The position numbers and the translations under genes are program-made. Of a stretch of 64,000 nt of DNA, positions 1 to 13,700 are shown one piece after another. Every line of letters starts with the position of its first letter. Position 1 is the first letter of the stretch. The stretch comes from Dermatophagoides farinae. Lineage: Eukaryota > Arthropoda > Arachnida > Sarcoptiformes > Pyroglyphidae. The stretch lies in assembly GCF_024713945.1 (NCBI RefSeq), contig NW_027461522.1:1-64000 (forward strand). Reading direction: 5' to 3'. The notes below the pieces were generated by a model, which saw nothing but the letters and a program-made list of their open reading frames with translations, was not told the origin of the DNA and made no database searches.

Positions 1-1710
1 TCAGAAACTACAGAAAATTCACCATTTTTATTAATGTGATATTTCACTTTCAAATAGTTTCTCGCGTCTCGTTTAGCCGGAACTAATAAAAGGCGAGTTA
101 AAACAAACTTTGAAAAGAACACTGGCTTATCAGACATTACGGTCCAACCAGTTCTTCCATACGGTTGTTCTGCAGTATAAGCCGCTGCAATTGATTCCAA
201 TAACATAACTCCAGCCACAACTGGTACGTTAAATATACAATGATCAGAAAATAATTTATCAAAGTATCGATTAGAGAATGACCAAATATTCTGGATTTCT
301 CCATTTTGTTTAGTGTAATGTCCTAATAATGGGTGAAGCTGTTCATGGAATGGATATGATCGTAAATCTAAATTTTTAAAGTTAGGGCTTTTCATTTTAG
401 TTGCTTCTTGTAGCTGATGAGGAACAGATTCGACTACTAAATGAGCATTAGCACCGCCAAATCCAAACGAACTTAAACCGGCGTAAATTACGGTATTATT
501 CGATATGATATCAACAGTTTTCTTTGGAAATACAAAATTTACACCTTGCAAATCTATATGTGGGTTAATATTTTCAAAATATAAATTACGAGGTACTTTT
601 TTCTTCTGCAAGCAAAGAACCACTTTTACTAGGGAAGCTACCCCCGCAGCTCCTTCTAAATGGCCAATATTAGTTTTTAAGGCTCCTATAATTAATGGGT
701 TTGCATTTTCTTCTCGCAATTCGAAAATAGCTTTTATAGCTCCTAACTCAATAGGATCTCCAAGTGCAGTTCCTGTACCATGAGCCTCGATGTAGGATAT
801 TTTTGCCGGGCATAGATTAGACGCAATTAATGCTGATTTAATAACGCTTTGTTGTGCTGGTCCATTTGGAGCTGTCAATGAAGCACTTGTACCATCATGA
901 TTTACAGCCGAACCACGTAAAATTGCGTAAATATATTTATTTGAAGCATATGCGTCTGCTGATTTTTCAATATATATGGCCGCACAACCTTCTCCTCTTA
1001 CATAACCGTCTGCACGCGCATCGAATGTTTTACATCTTGAATCTGGAGCAAGCATTCGAGCTCTACTAAATGTTGAAAACAAATGCGGCGTTAATAATAA
1101 ATTAACTCCTCCAACAATGGCCTTATCGCAGGCGTTTTGTAAAATCTTGTTTATTGCAATATCTATTGCCACCAAAGAACTACTACAAGCCGTATCGACC
1201 GTCAATGAAGGGCCTTTAAGACCAAGAGCATAACTTATTCTGTTAGACACAATTGCTGCGCTACCTCCTACTCCAGCATAAGGCGAATCAGAGAATTGAT
1301 CCAAATAATGCCAATCAAAGTTACAACAACCAATAAAACATCCAATATTCTGATTTTGTAAATTTTCTTTTGAATATCCACAAGTAGTAGTACATAAATA
1401 AGCTTGAAGTAGCATCAATCTTTGCTGAGGATCCATACTCTTCAATTCAGCACTTGTAATATGGAAAAATGAGGGATCGAATAAAGTACTGTGAGATACA
1501 AAAGAACTTTGACGAATTGACATTGAATCAAACTTTGATAGTGTAGGATCATAATATTGATCTATATTGAATCTTTCAACTGGTATATCAGTAACACCTG
1601 AAAACCCTTTATTTAGTAAATTCCAAAACTCCTCTAAAGAATGCGCGTTACCTGGGAAATGTACACTTATGCCAGTTATTGCTACCCCATCTGATTGATG
1701 ACTTATTGGT
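1..1710 (-). other. PKS module 3 (partial): KS followed directly by DH
   Basis: KS is at about 430-1690 (TACSSS, EAHGTGT, NIGHLEGAAG). It ends at FGFGGANAH and, after only about 35 linker residues, a dehydratase begins at HPLLG near 340. An AT domain would need some 300 residues, so there is none. The DH catalytic His is in SDHCIFN, but the proline of the usual HxxxGxxxxP motif is Ala. The rest of the module lies outside the window. Confidence 0.85.
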
Positions 1711-4700
1711 TTTGGTGGCATATACCAGTATTCTTTATTTGCAGCATTAGTTATACCATGAGCTAATCTTTCTTCTACTAGTGCATTAATATGATCTCCT
1801 AAAGATGCTAAAGTCGGGTAGTCGAACATAGCAGTGGCTGCTAATCTTACTCCAAGCTTAGATTGTAAAGAATTCCTTAGTTCAACCGCCCCTAAAGAAT
1901 CTATTCCTAGTTCTTGAAGTGGAGCATCTAACGGAGGTAAATCTGTCTGACCTAACACTGATGAGGCAGTTTCAATTATTGTTTTTAAAACATATTGTTT
2001 TCTTGCCTCACCCGAAAGATTAGTAATATTTGGATCTATTTCTTGTGTATTCCCAGAATTTTCAAATACATCAGTAAATTGTGGAGGTGGAGCATCATAC
2101 TGTTGGAGATATTGCATCCATCGGAAATTTTGAACACATATTGTAGATATAGAAGCATCACTTAAAACTTCTAACATTGCTCTTAATCCCACATCGTTGG
2201 TTAAGCCAGGCAAACCTGACGTTTCTAGAATCTTATCCATGCCCAGAGCCATTCCTTGTTCAATCCAAGCACCCCATTGAATAGAGAGTCCTGGTAGTTT
2301 CAAAGCGTTTCTATGCTGAACCAAAGCATCAATCTCTGCATTTGCTGCTGAATAATTTGTTTGTTTATAATTTCCTAAAAAGCTGCTTATTGATGAGAAC
2401 ATAACAAAATGCTGCAGCGAAATGGAAAGATTATTACAAGCATTGTGCAAATTCCATGCTGTTCCAGCTTTGTTTTCGTACACTACAGATATACTTTTTT
2501 TGCTTTGTTTATCAATAACCAAATCTTGCAACACACCAGCCAAGTGGAATATTGCATCAATTGAATAATTCTTGTTTTTTAATGTTTTGAGATAAGAATA
2601 AACATTGTTATATGAACTTAAATTTAAAGCCATAAACTCAATTTCACATGAACTCTTCATTAATTGTATAACTCTTGGATTAGTTTCTAATTCTTTCGTA
2701 TAACCGCTTCTGGAAATTAGTATTATTCGTTTTACGCCTAGAGAAATCAGTTCATTAGCTAATAACAATCCAAGAGCACCAGTACCGCCTGTAATTAGCA
2801 CAGTATTTAAAAAACCTAGTTCTGTTTGATTGGGAGACCAATTAAACAAAGGTTTTTCAGGGGTCGATATAAGATCTTTTGTTTCATCAGATAGTTTTTC
2901 CAATGAAGAAGGAATCCTAATTACGACCTTACCAATATGACCTGCCCTCTGCATTAGTCTAAAAGCTTTGATCGCGTTATTTTGTTTATCTGTTAAATTG
3001 AATAAATGCATAGCAATCGGTTTTAGTTTTCCTTTTTCAAATCGGTCTTTTAATCTACATAGAATTGATTGAAACCATTTTCTGTCTTGATTCATTTTAA
3101 CATCAACAGCAATTTTGTGATACTTTACACCTGGAGCGTATTGTTTCATTTGTTCATCAGACCATATTGCTCTTTTACCTAATTCGAGAAAAACTCCTGT
3201 TTTGGATAGTAAGGAAACTGATATATCAATGAAATCTCCTATTAAACAGTTTAATATAACGTCAATTTTATTTCCTTGCAAGTATTTTTTCACTTCTGTT
3301 TGGAATAAGCTACTATTTCTGGAACAAGAGACAAAATCGACTCCGATATTTTTAGCATAAATCTTTTTTTCATCGCTACAAGTACCTATAACTTTACAAT
3401 CATAAAGTTTACACAACTGAAACGCGTAAAGTCCAACTGCTCCTGTAACTGCATGAATTAAAACAGTTTGTCCCGGTTTAATTTTTGCAATATCGACTAA
3501 AGCGTATTCGACTGTACCAGCTGCAACAGGAAGTGTACTTGCCAACTCGAATGAAACATTGTTAGGGATATGACATAATAAATTACGATCGGTAATTGCA
3601 TAATATTTTAAACAACCAGGAGCAATACCAAAAACTTTATCACCAACCTTGAATTCAGTTATACCTTCAGCAACGGAAATAACAATACCAGAACAGTCTC
3701 CTCCTAATGGTCCGGGATCTCCAGGGTATAAATCCATGACATTAAGAATATCTCTGAAATTTAAACCTATAGAGAATACACGTATTTTAACGTGATTTGG
3801 AGGTAAAACTAATTTTGTTGACTGAGCTCTTATGACAAGATTACTAATTGATCCTCTTGACTTCATGTATAACTCAGCATAACCTATAACTCGTTTCTTT
3901 ATTTTTGCAATTCTTCTACCAAACAAGAATATAGTATTTTCTGGTAATTCATTGTTTTCAGTCAAATCAATCGAGTTACTTTGTCCATTAATTTCTAACT
4001 TATCTATACTATTTTTACTATCACACTCTAAATAATTTTCCAATTGAATACCCTCATGAATCACTGGTTTATCAATAATATTTTTAACGAGTTCTTTAGT
4101 TTCTTTAGTAATTTTTTTGAATACAATTTCAGTTTCGTCCGTTCTTATATTTACTAGATTTGCAATTATAGGCATAATATCTTGTAGTGAATTGATATCT
4201 ATATTTGTTATCTGATGTCTGTTACCATACATAACAGACTCTGCTCTAACACTTCTAAAAAAACCTATAACGCCGGCATGATAAGGTGGATTTATGATAT
4301 CAGATAAATCTGGGTATAATGCTTGACACGAATTTGTAAAAATATATATCGGAGCACATCTAGCTTTATTATGAGTTTTAGCGTCTTGAGAATGTTTTAT
4401 CGACCATTTTGTTAAATCTAAACAATCCGCAAGTATTTCTATTGGACTAATTTCTTGGAATAAGCTATCACAGTATAAAATAATTTGGTTCTCTGTAGTA
4501 TTATTAAAATCATCAAATTTAGTCAAATCTTCTAGCGAATTAGTGACTTCGATTATTATATTTCCGTATAACTCTTTGTAATTAGTCTTATTTTTTATAT
4601 TACCAAAAATAACATCTAGTATAGTCGAATATTTAATAGGTGAATATACAATTACTTTGTATATTTGCCCTGGATTCACCGCTTTTAATAAATCATTCTT

Positions 4701-7700
4701 AAGTTCCCATCTAGAGCACCATAATAGTTCTCTAGGGATATCTACTTTTTGTTCAATGTTCAGCTGTTTCAATGTTAGTCTGTCAAGATACGTAACACAT
4801 TTTCCTTGTTGTATAATAGAAACATTTACTATTACACATTCTTTAGAAATTTCAAGTACTTTTATATGGCAATGAACTAAACAAGTGATATCTACGTTTC
4901 CAAGGAAGCTTTTCGATATTTTATAAGGTACCATTGCTTGAATAGACTTTAAAGCGGTATCTGATGTATTAGCAACTATAACTAAACTAACTAGATGTAA
5001 TGCTCCATCTAGTATTGATGGATGAACCTTAAACTGTGTGTCCCATAATTCATCTATCAATGCAAGTTTCAGCTCACCAACTGCTTCATTTTGATAAACG
5101 GTTGCAGATTGTAATGTTCTAAATTTCGGGCCATATTCGAGCCCTAATTTAGTCATATTATCATAAAGTAACGAAGTTTCATCAAAGAATTTTCCTTTAT
5201 TTTTATCAAATGCCCAATCAGGATATTCAGCAAGTTTAGATAAATATGATTCATCAACACAAACCATTAAACGAGCTGTAACATGATCTTCCAAATCATC
5301 TTCGATAAAACTGTTCGATGAATATAAAGTAATATTATTATTAACATCTAATTTCAAAATATACGATGTTGGTTGTTCTTCAGTAATCACGAATGGTTTA
5401 TGTAAAACCAAATTGTCAATTACTGGGATCACTTTATCGATCTTATTGGACTTTTTAATCATTTCACAAAATGTAACCATTGATTCCAAAATTAATACAC
5501 CAGGAATAATTATCATGTTAAAAATGACGTGATGCTTAAGATATCTTTTTAATTCATCACGAATATAACAACTAGAACTATAAATTCCATTTTCATTATT
5601 AAATTGGATATTTGTAATGAATGGATGAAAGTTATCGAGCCAATGGATTTTCTTCATATTCCATAATACTAATCCATTTCCATAATCGCAACTAGTTTGA
5701 TTTATTGATCTACATACATTCCAAAAAACAGGTTCACCATCAATATTGTCTAATGTATGCATTAAAATTTCTTTATTATCTGAAGCAGCCCTTGTTCTTT
5801 GCATTAATTGCTGTCTAACTAAATTGATAAGAATTGGCTTTGGTCCTATTTCAATAATATAATTAACGTCGTAAGTTTCAATCAGTTGTTTAACGGAATC
5901 ATAAAATCTAACGGGCTTAGATATATGATCTCTCCAATAATTAGCATCAGCTACTATATCAGTTTCAACTGAACATGTGACAGTTGAAATAAACTTAGAT
6001 TCAGAATTAGGTTTCAAAAAACGAATTGTATTGGAAAGTTGATAAAATTCGTCTATTATAGGATTCATCATAGGACTGTGAAATGCATGCGATACATTTA
6101 GCTTTTTCTTGCTTATGTTGGGGAAAAATTCTAAAAGTTTTTCAACGTTGTTTTTTTCTCCACTAACTACAATAGATGATCGAGCATTAATTGCAGCAAT
6201 CGAAAAAGTCGATCTATCTAAACTAGAATCTGTGATTTTTTCAAGCATATCATTGAAAATAGCTTCAGAACATTTAAATGCATACATTACTCCTTCATTT
6301 AAAGGTAATTTTTGCATCAGCTTAGCACGTATTGCTACTAATTTAATAGCATCTTCTTGAGACATGATATTTAATAAAACAGCTGCTACATATTCACCAA
6401 GAGAATGCCCTATAACATAATCAGGAATAATATTTAAATGCTTCCAATACTTAACCAATGCCAATTCAAAGGTAAATATAGCTGGTTGAGCAACATCAGT
6501 AGCATATAATAAAGTATTGATTTTATCAAGTACGTCTTCACCCTTATATTCTTTTTCTAACCTAATCCTGAGTTTCGGAAATAAAGTTGGATAAATATAC
6601 TCTCGTATATCAACAATATCTAGCTCTATGAAAGCTTCGGCTATTTGATTAAATTCCTTTCTAAATATTGCGTTTCTTGAATATAAATCTAAAGCCATGT
6701 TGACTTGCTGACTTCCTTGACCAGTAAACAAAAAGCATACTTTCGGCTTTACAAATGTTTCTTCAATTTTATTTTCTATCTTTTCTTGGTTATATGCTTC
6801 CATGATAACGTGAGCATTGGATCCACCAAAACCAAAGCTACTTAAAGCACTATATAGCTTTTCATTATTAGCTAAATTAAGATCATTCACAGAAGTTGGG
6901 AATATCGCATTCAATCCATTCATGTCGATATATGGATTTAACTTTTTAAAATGCAAATTCATTGGTACTTTTTTGTATTTTAGACATAAAATAACTTTTA
7001 CAAGCGCAGCAGCTCCGGAAGCGCCTTCTAAATGACCAATATTGGTTTTGCCAGCCCCTAAAATTAACGGGAAAGCTCTATCGCCACCATAGACAGTTTT
7101 GATAGCACCTATCTCAATTGGATCACCTAGAGGTGTACCAGTTCCATGGGTTTCTATATATGAAACATCATTCGGCATAATATTGGCTATTTTAAGTGCT
7201 TTCTTGAAACATTCAGCTTGCGCGGGACCATTTGGTGCAGTTAAAGAAGCAGATTGGCCGACGTGGTTACTAAATGATCCTTTAATGACAGCATGTATTT
7301 TATCGTTATCCTTTAGAGCTTTATGTAAATTTTTCAATAAAAAAGTAGCACAGCCTTCACCTCTAGCGTATCCATTTGCTGATTCGTCAAATGTCTTACA
7401 ATAACAATCTTTAGATAACATTCTAGCTTTAGAGAATGCAACAAATAGATTAGGCGAAAGCATAATGTTAACACCTCCTAAAATACACCAATTTACCTGG
7501 TTCAATATCAATTTATTAAAAGCTATATCTAACGCCACTAAAGTACTGCTACAAGCTGTGTCGATTGTTGCTGATGGCCCTCTAGATTTAAACAAATAAT
7601 TGATTCTATTTGATAAAATGGAAGCCGCTCCAGATGTACCACTAAACACATTAATAGCAGCTATAGTGTGTAAAGTTACCCAATCAGCATTACAACAACC

Positions 7701-10700
7701 AATAAAACAACCTAAATCGCTGTTTGCTATTTCATTTTTAGTATATCCCGCATCTGCAAAGGTTTCTGCTGAACAAGTCAATAATATTCTTTGTTGGGGA
7801 TCCATAGATTTAGCTTCAACCAGTCCAATACCAAAATAGTGTGGATCAAACAAATGTACGTTTTCAACAAATCCTCCTCTTCTAGTATATGTTGTAACTC
7901 CAGGCGCGTCTGGATCTGGATTATAAAATTTATCAGCACTCCATCTAGAAATTGGAACATCTATTATGCAATCAGTTGCATCAAGTAAAGTGTTCCAAAA
8001 ACGCTCCGGATTATCGCCTCTTGGTAATCTACAGCTCATTCCAATTATTGCTACGCCATTTGCTAAATTTTTGCTGACTTCATCTCCTATTATTTCAAAT
8101 AGAGGTCTAGATATTTCGTTTGTCTCGTTGACATTGTTTAGCTTCACTAAATCGATAATATGGTTTGTAACATCCCCTAAAGTAGGGTAGTCAATAAGCG
8201 CGGTTACAGATATTTTTACACCTAATTCACTAGATAACAAATTACGGAATTCAACAGCTGCTATTGAATCAATTCCAAGTGTGCTAATCGTATCAGTTAA
8301 CTTCGGTGTTTCTTTATTGCCAGTTAGAGATTCAGCAGCATTAAGAACTTTATTTGTTATATATTTTGTTAACTTCTCCTCTGATAAATTTTCGAATTGT
8401 TTATTTACAGCTCGGTTTCGTTTATCTTTCGAACCAACTTCTAACAAATTATTCAATTCAGCTGACATTATTGTAATATGACTGCTAACAAATTTGTTAA
8501 TGTCAAGATGAACAGCTGTAATGTTTCTATATTCGTTTTTATTTTTCAAGCATTCGTATAATATTCTGATACCTACTTCATTAGAAATACCAATTATACC
8601 AAAATTTTTCATTCTATTAAGATGAGTTTTAGCCATACCAGCGTTATTCCAAGGACCCCATTGAATCGACATGAATTTTTGTGGCATTTTTTCAGAAAAC
8701 TCATCTAAATATGAATTAGCGACTGAGTAACAAATTTGACCTACATTTCCAAATATAGCACTTATAGAACTAAAGTTAATGAAAAAGTCTAGATCATTAT
8801 ATAAACTAAGTTTTATTAGGGAATTATGAAAGTTAATCAATCCTTTGATCTTTGGTTGTGTAATCGCTGAAATAGTTTCAATATCCTTAATATTTGTCAA
8901 AGTAGAATCAATATTCTTACCTGCCAAATGAAAGATACCTTTTAGTTTAAGTCCTTTACGTTTTAATATTGATAAACAATTAAGTACATGATTTTCATCA
9001 GTAACGTCACATATAATTTCTTTAACCGTAATATATGAACCTTCATAATTTCTTTTTAAATCTTCAAAACTTGATTCATTAGTTTTGGTAGTTCTACAAA
9101 GTAAATAAATATTTGAACAACCCTCATTTAGTAAAAACTTTAATACTTCCAATGCAATTGTACCTTTACCACCTGTAATGATATATGCGTCATTAATATT
9201 TGTAGATAATACATTTGGCATCTGTAAAACAACCTTACCAATATGTTTTGCTTTTTGTAAATATCTAAACGCTTCTTGTAGTTGATTACTTGAATTGATA
9301 ATAAATGGAGTAATAGGTAACTGGAAAGAATTTTCTTTTCTGTAAGTTTTATACCAATATAATGAATCTCCTAACAACTTTTTAAAGGTTAAGGGTGTGT
9401 GACGAATAACTTCGTCTATCGCTAATATTGAATACTTAACATTGGGATAATTTGAGTTTACTTTTGAAACAGGCCAAATATCTCGCTTTCCTAATTCAAT
9501 AAAATGACCATTTGGATTCATTCTATTTAACGTAAACGGTATAAAATCTTGTGTCAAACAATTAATTACACAGTCGAAAGTTAAGTTTGTATCGTATTCA
9601 TTCATTTCTTCTTTGAATTTATTTGCATCTCTACTAGAAAATACTGCTTTAACTCCAACTTTAATAGCATAATTTTTCTTCTCGTCCGAGCCGCAGGTGC
9701 CATAAACATTAGCTCCAATATATTTACAGTAATCAATAGCAATACATCCAACTCCACCGGTTACAGCATGTATCAAAACATTTTGATTGGGTTTAATTTT
9801 TGCAATATTATGTAAAGTTTCGAACACAGTTGTTAATATAACAGGTAAACTAGCTGCGAGATTATAACTTAATAAATTAGAAGCATAAACCTGACATAAG
9901 TTTGGCTCTGCACAAATAAAAGAATCAATGCAGCCTGGATGAATACCAAGTACAGTATCCCCAACAGAAATATTATTTACTTTTTTTCCAGCATATATAA
10001 CAATTCCTGCATAATCGGAACCAACTGGACCTGGATCACCGGGATACAAATCTAACACATTCAAGACATCTCTAAAGTTTAGCCCAACAGCTTTTACTCG
10101 TACAACAATTTGTTCAGGTAAAACGTTAGTAAAATCGATTCGTGGAGATTGTGTTAATTTAATGTTATTTATAGAGCCTTTTTGTTTTATAGAAAATTTC
10201 TCATATCCTCTTACATCAACATTTAATGGCTCAAGTCTATTAACAGATATACGTGTGGAAGGTTTAGTTTGTTCTGCGTTAGAATAAATATACTTTAAAT
10301 TGTAATCAGACCATTTTGAAGCTTCTATATAATTAATTAATTTTTTAAACTCAATTATTAGATCTTTTTGAACAATGTCAATACCGTGAATTTGAACATA
10401 AAAAACGGGTTGAGCTGTTTTCAAGTTAAAATCAAGTTCTAATCTTAATGATCTAACGAATCCTTCAAATCCTAACAGTAAATTCTCGTCTGTCGTCAGA
10501 TTTATTAACCCAATAGTAGTATTTATCGTTGGATTTTGTGTTTTTTGAGTCAAATATAGTTTGAAGAAATTTATTAAATCTAGCAATAAGTGCTCGTAAT
10601 TATCCATGGTATCAATATTCAATTCCAAAAATATATACTGGAAGAGGCTAATATTAAGATTTTTTAAGCTAGTCTCAAGTTTTGCTGTTTTGATATCGTT

Positions 10701-13700
10701 AGTTGAAACAATTATTTTAGACGAATTCGTATATAAGAAAAGAGCATTAGTCTTATTGATATCGTGTGTAACTAACTCATTATTTTGAGGTTCAGAATAT
10801 TTATCATCATCAATATTAATTTGATGATTCACAGTTTTCCATAGTAATCTCTTCGGAATATCAATTAATTGGATATTATCCAATTTGAAGTTATTAAATT
10901 GAACTTTGTCTATAGAGCATATACATGTTTCAAAAACGTCAGAAAATAATAAAACTTTAACTGAAATTTTATTTTCATTCATTTCAATCAAATCAACTAA
11001 TGCGTAACACCTCTTCAAGTTCAATCTCGAAATTAATTTGATATTTTCAAATTTTGAAGGTACAAAAATAGTATTTTCACTAGATTGACTTGCTTTAAAT
11101 AAGCTTACACTATGAAAAGCTCCATCAATCGACGCAGGATTTGAAATAAAACCTTTTTCATTTTCATAGTTTACATGTTTTTTACTGATCCCTAACTCAC
11201 AATAAATTTGATTCTCGTTTTTAAATGCCCGCTTAAGCGTCTTGTAGTTATCACCGTAATTAAGTCCAACAATATTAAGTTTTTCGTAGATGTTTTTGAC
11301 ATCGATCCAATCAGTTAACTTCGATGAATCTTCAATAAAGAGATTAGCAATATTTCTATCAACACGCTCTGTATAATTTTCATAATGTAAATTATCTTTT
11401 TCTTTAGTATCATATAATCCATACGCGTTTTCATATACTTGATTTTCTTCATTCAATTTTGAATAACTTGATAAAGTGAACTTATTTTTCTTCGTTATTA
11501 ATAACTCTAATGTTTTACTATTTTCATTAGAAAGCAAAATAGGTATGTCTAAGTTTAATTCTTTAATCAGCAAGTAATTGTTTTTGAAAAAATTTTTCTC
11601 TTGTTTAGATTTTAATATGGAAGCAAAAATTAAGTCAACATATGCAGTTCCAGGTAAAACTATTACCTTTTTAATTTTATGAGATTCAAAGAGATTTATC
11701 ATACTAGCATCGAAATTAATAGTAAACTTAGTTTCCATTTCATTATTAAAAATTAAAGCTTTTGAGTTCAAGATGGGATGGATAGGATCAACCCATGGGT
11801 AGTATTCTTGACACAATAACTGTGATTTTGAAGCTTTAACTAATCTTAAAGACAATTCAATCAAAGAATAGAACTGTTCTTCAGAATTCGACAGTGATAA
11901 TTCATTTAGTTTGATGCTATTAAAATATATACATTTATTGTTCTCATCCACATTCACCAAACATTTATTGCCGTCGCAGGCTAAATTGTCAAATAAATAA
12001 CAATTATCGTCACATCCTAACAAATCAAATGATACTTTAACTCCTGTAATAAATTTCAACGAATTTAATATCACATTATTGATTATTGGATTTTTAATAG
12101 CATTTAGTAAAAATTTTTTGGAATAAATTGAGCAATTCTGGCAACTTTTGTTATTACAACTAATTATGCCGGAACTTACATCAATCAACTTAGACTTTCC
12201 ATGAGATATAATAATATTTTGATTTATGTATGAATCCAAATCTTTTTCACCTAAATTGCTATTAAATACTAATACTTCCTTTTTCGTATTAACTACGTTA
12301 CATTCACAATTAGAAATTTCCAAATAATTTCTAAATTTATCATAAGTTTCACTACTTCCTTTAAGATAATACTTTGAACAACATAGTTGATTTGAGATTA
12401 CAAGTTTGTTTTGGTTGTTACTTCTATTAAATTCTTCTACATGACAAACATGACCAGTATAAATTAAAAGTAACTGGGATTCGTAAAAAGTAGATGAAAA
12501 AGTAATGAGATTTATAGCATTTTGCACAGATAGAGCACCGGCTGCAACAAAAGCAGAAATATATGAAACCGAATCAGCCGAAAGAATAACATTCAAATCT
12601 TCTATCACTGATACTTGTTTTATATATGCCCGATAAAAAGCTAAATTTATAATAAACTGATTGATAATTTTTTTAAACAAAGATTTTTCCTCTGAATCAA
12701 GTAACCAGTCGAGCGTAATTATCGGATTTTGCTCATGAGATTCTTCGATAACTTCATCAATAATCAGTTTTAAAAAATCATTGTTTTGGAATCTATATAC
12801 TTGATCGCTTTTTTCACAATAATCGTTATTGAAGTTAATTAATATATCTTCATTATTTGAAAGTGATATTTGTGAATATAATTGATCATACAATCTAGCC
12901 CAATAAGAATTTTGTGATTCTTTAATTATAACATGAGCGTTAGCTCCACCAAAACCAAACGAACTTACACCTGCAAATCTGCTGCTCGTGTCTGCAGAAT
13001 TCAAATCAACAGTACTTTTAGGTATGTGGTAGTTCCATTTTTCTTGATTAACAAAATGATTTAATTCTGAGAAATGTAAATTCTTAGGAACTTTATTATA
13101 TCTGAGCACTAATATAGCTTTAACTAATCCGGCTAGCCCGGCTGCTCCTTCTAAATGACCTATATTGGACTTGACCGCTCCTAAATATAATGGAGAAGTA
13201 GCTCCAACGCGATTGCTGAAAACATTCTTTATGGCATTAAACTCAATTGGATCTCCCAGAGCAGTACCAGTTCCATGGGTTTCAACAAAATAAATATCAT
13301 TGATATTTATATTTCCACTTTGAATCGCTGACTGTATTACATTTTGCTGAGCCAGCCCATTTGGAGCAGTAATTGCAGCACTCGAACCTCCATGATTTAT
13401 AGCAGAGCCTGATACCATAGCCCAAATCGTATCTTTATCTGCCATAGCTTTTGAATAAGTTTTTAATTGAAGTACTAAACCACCCTCAGCTCTGACATAC
13501 CCGTTTGCACTGTCGTCAAATACTTTACATCTACAATCTGGAGAGAGCATTCGCGCCTTAGAAAACGAAATAAAAGGATAAGGAGTTAGCAACATATTTA
13601 CACCGCCAACGACTGCATGATCTATTTTATTTTGTATCATATCATTACACGCAAGATACAACGCTACTAATGAACTAGAACAAGCTGTATCGACTGTTAG

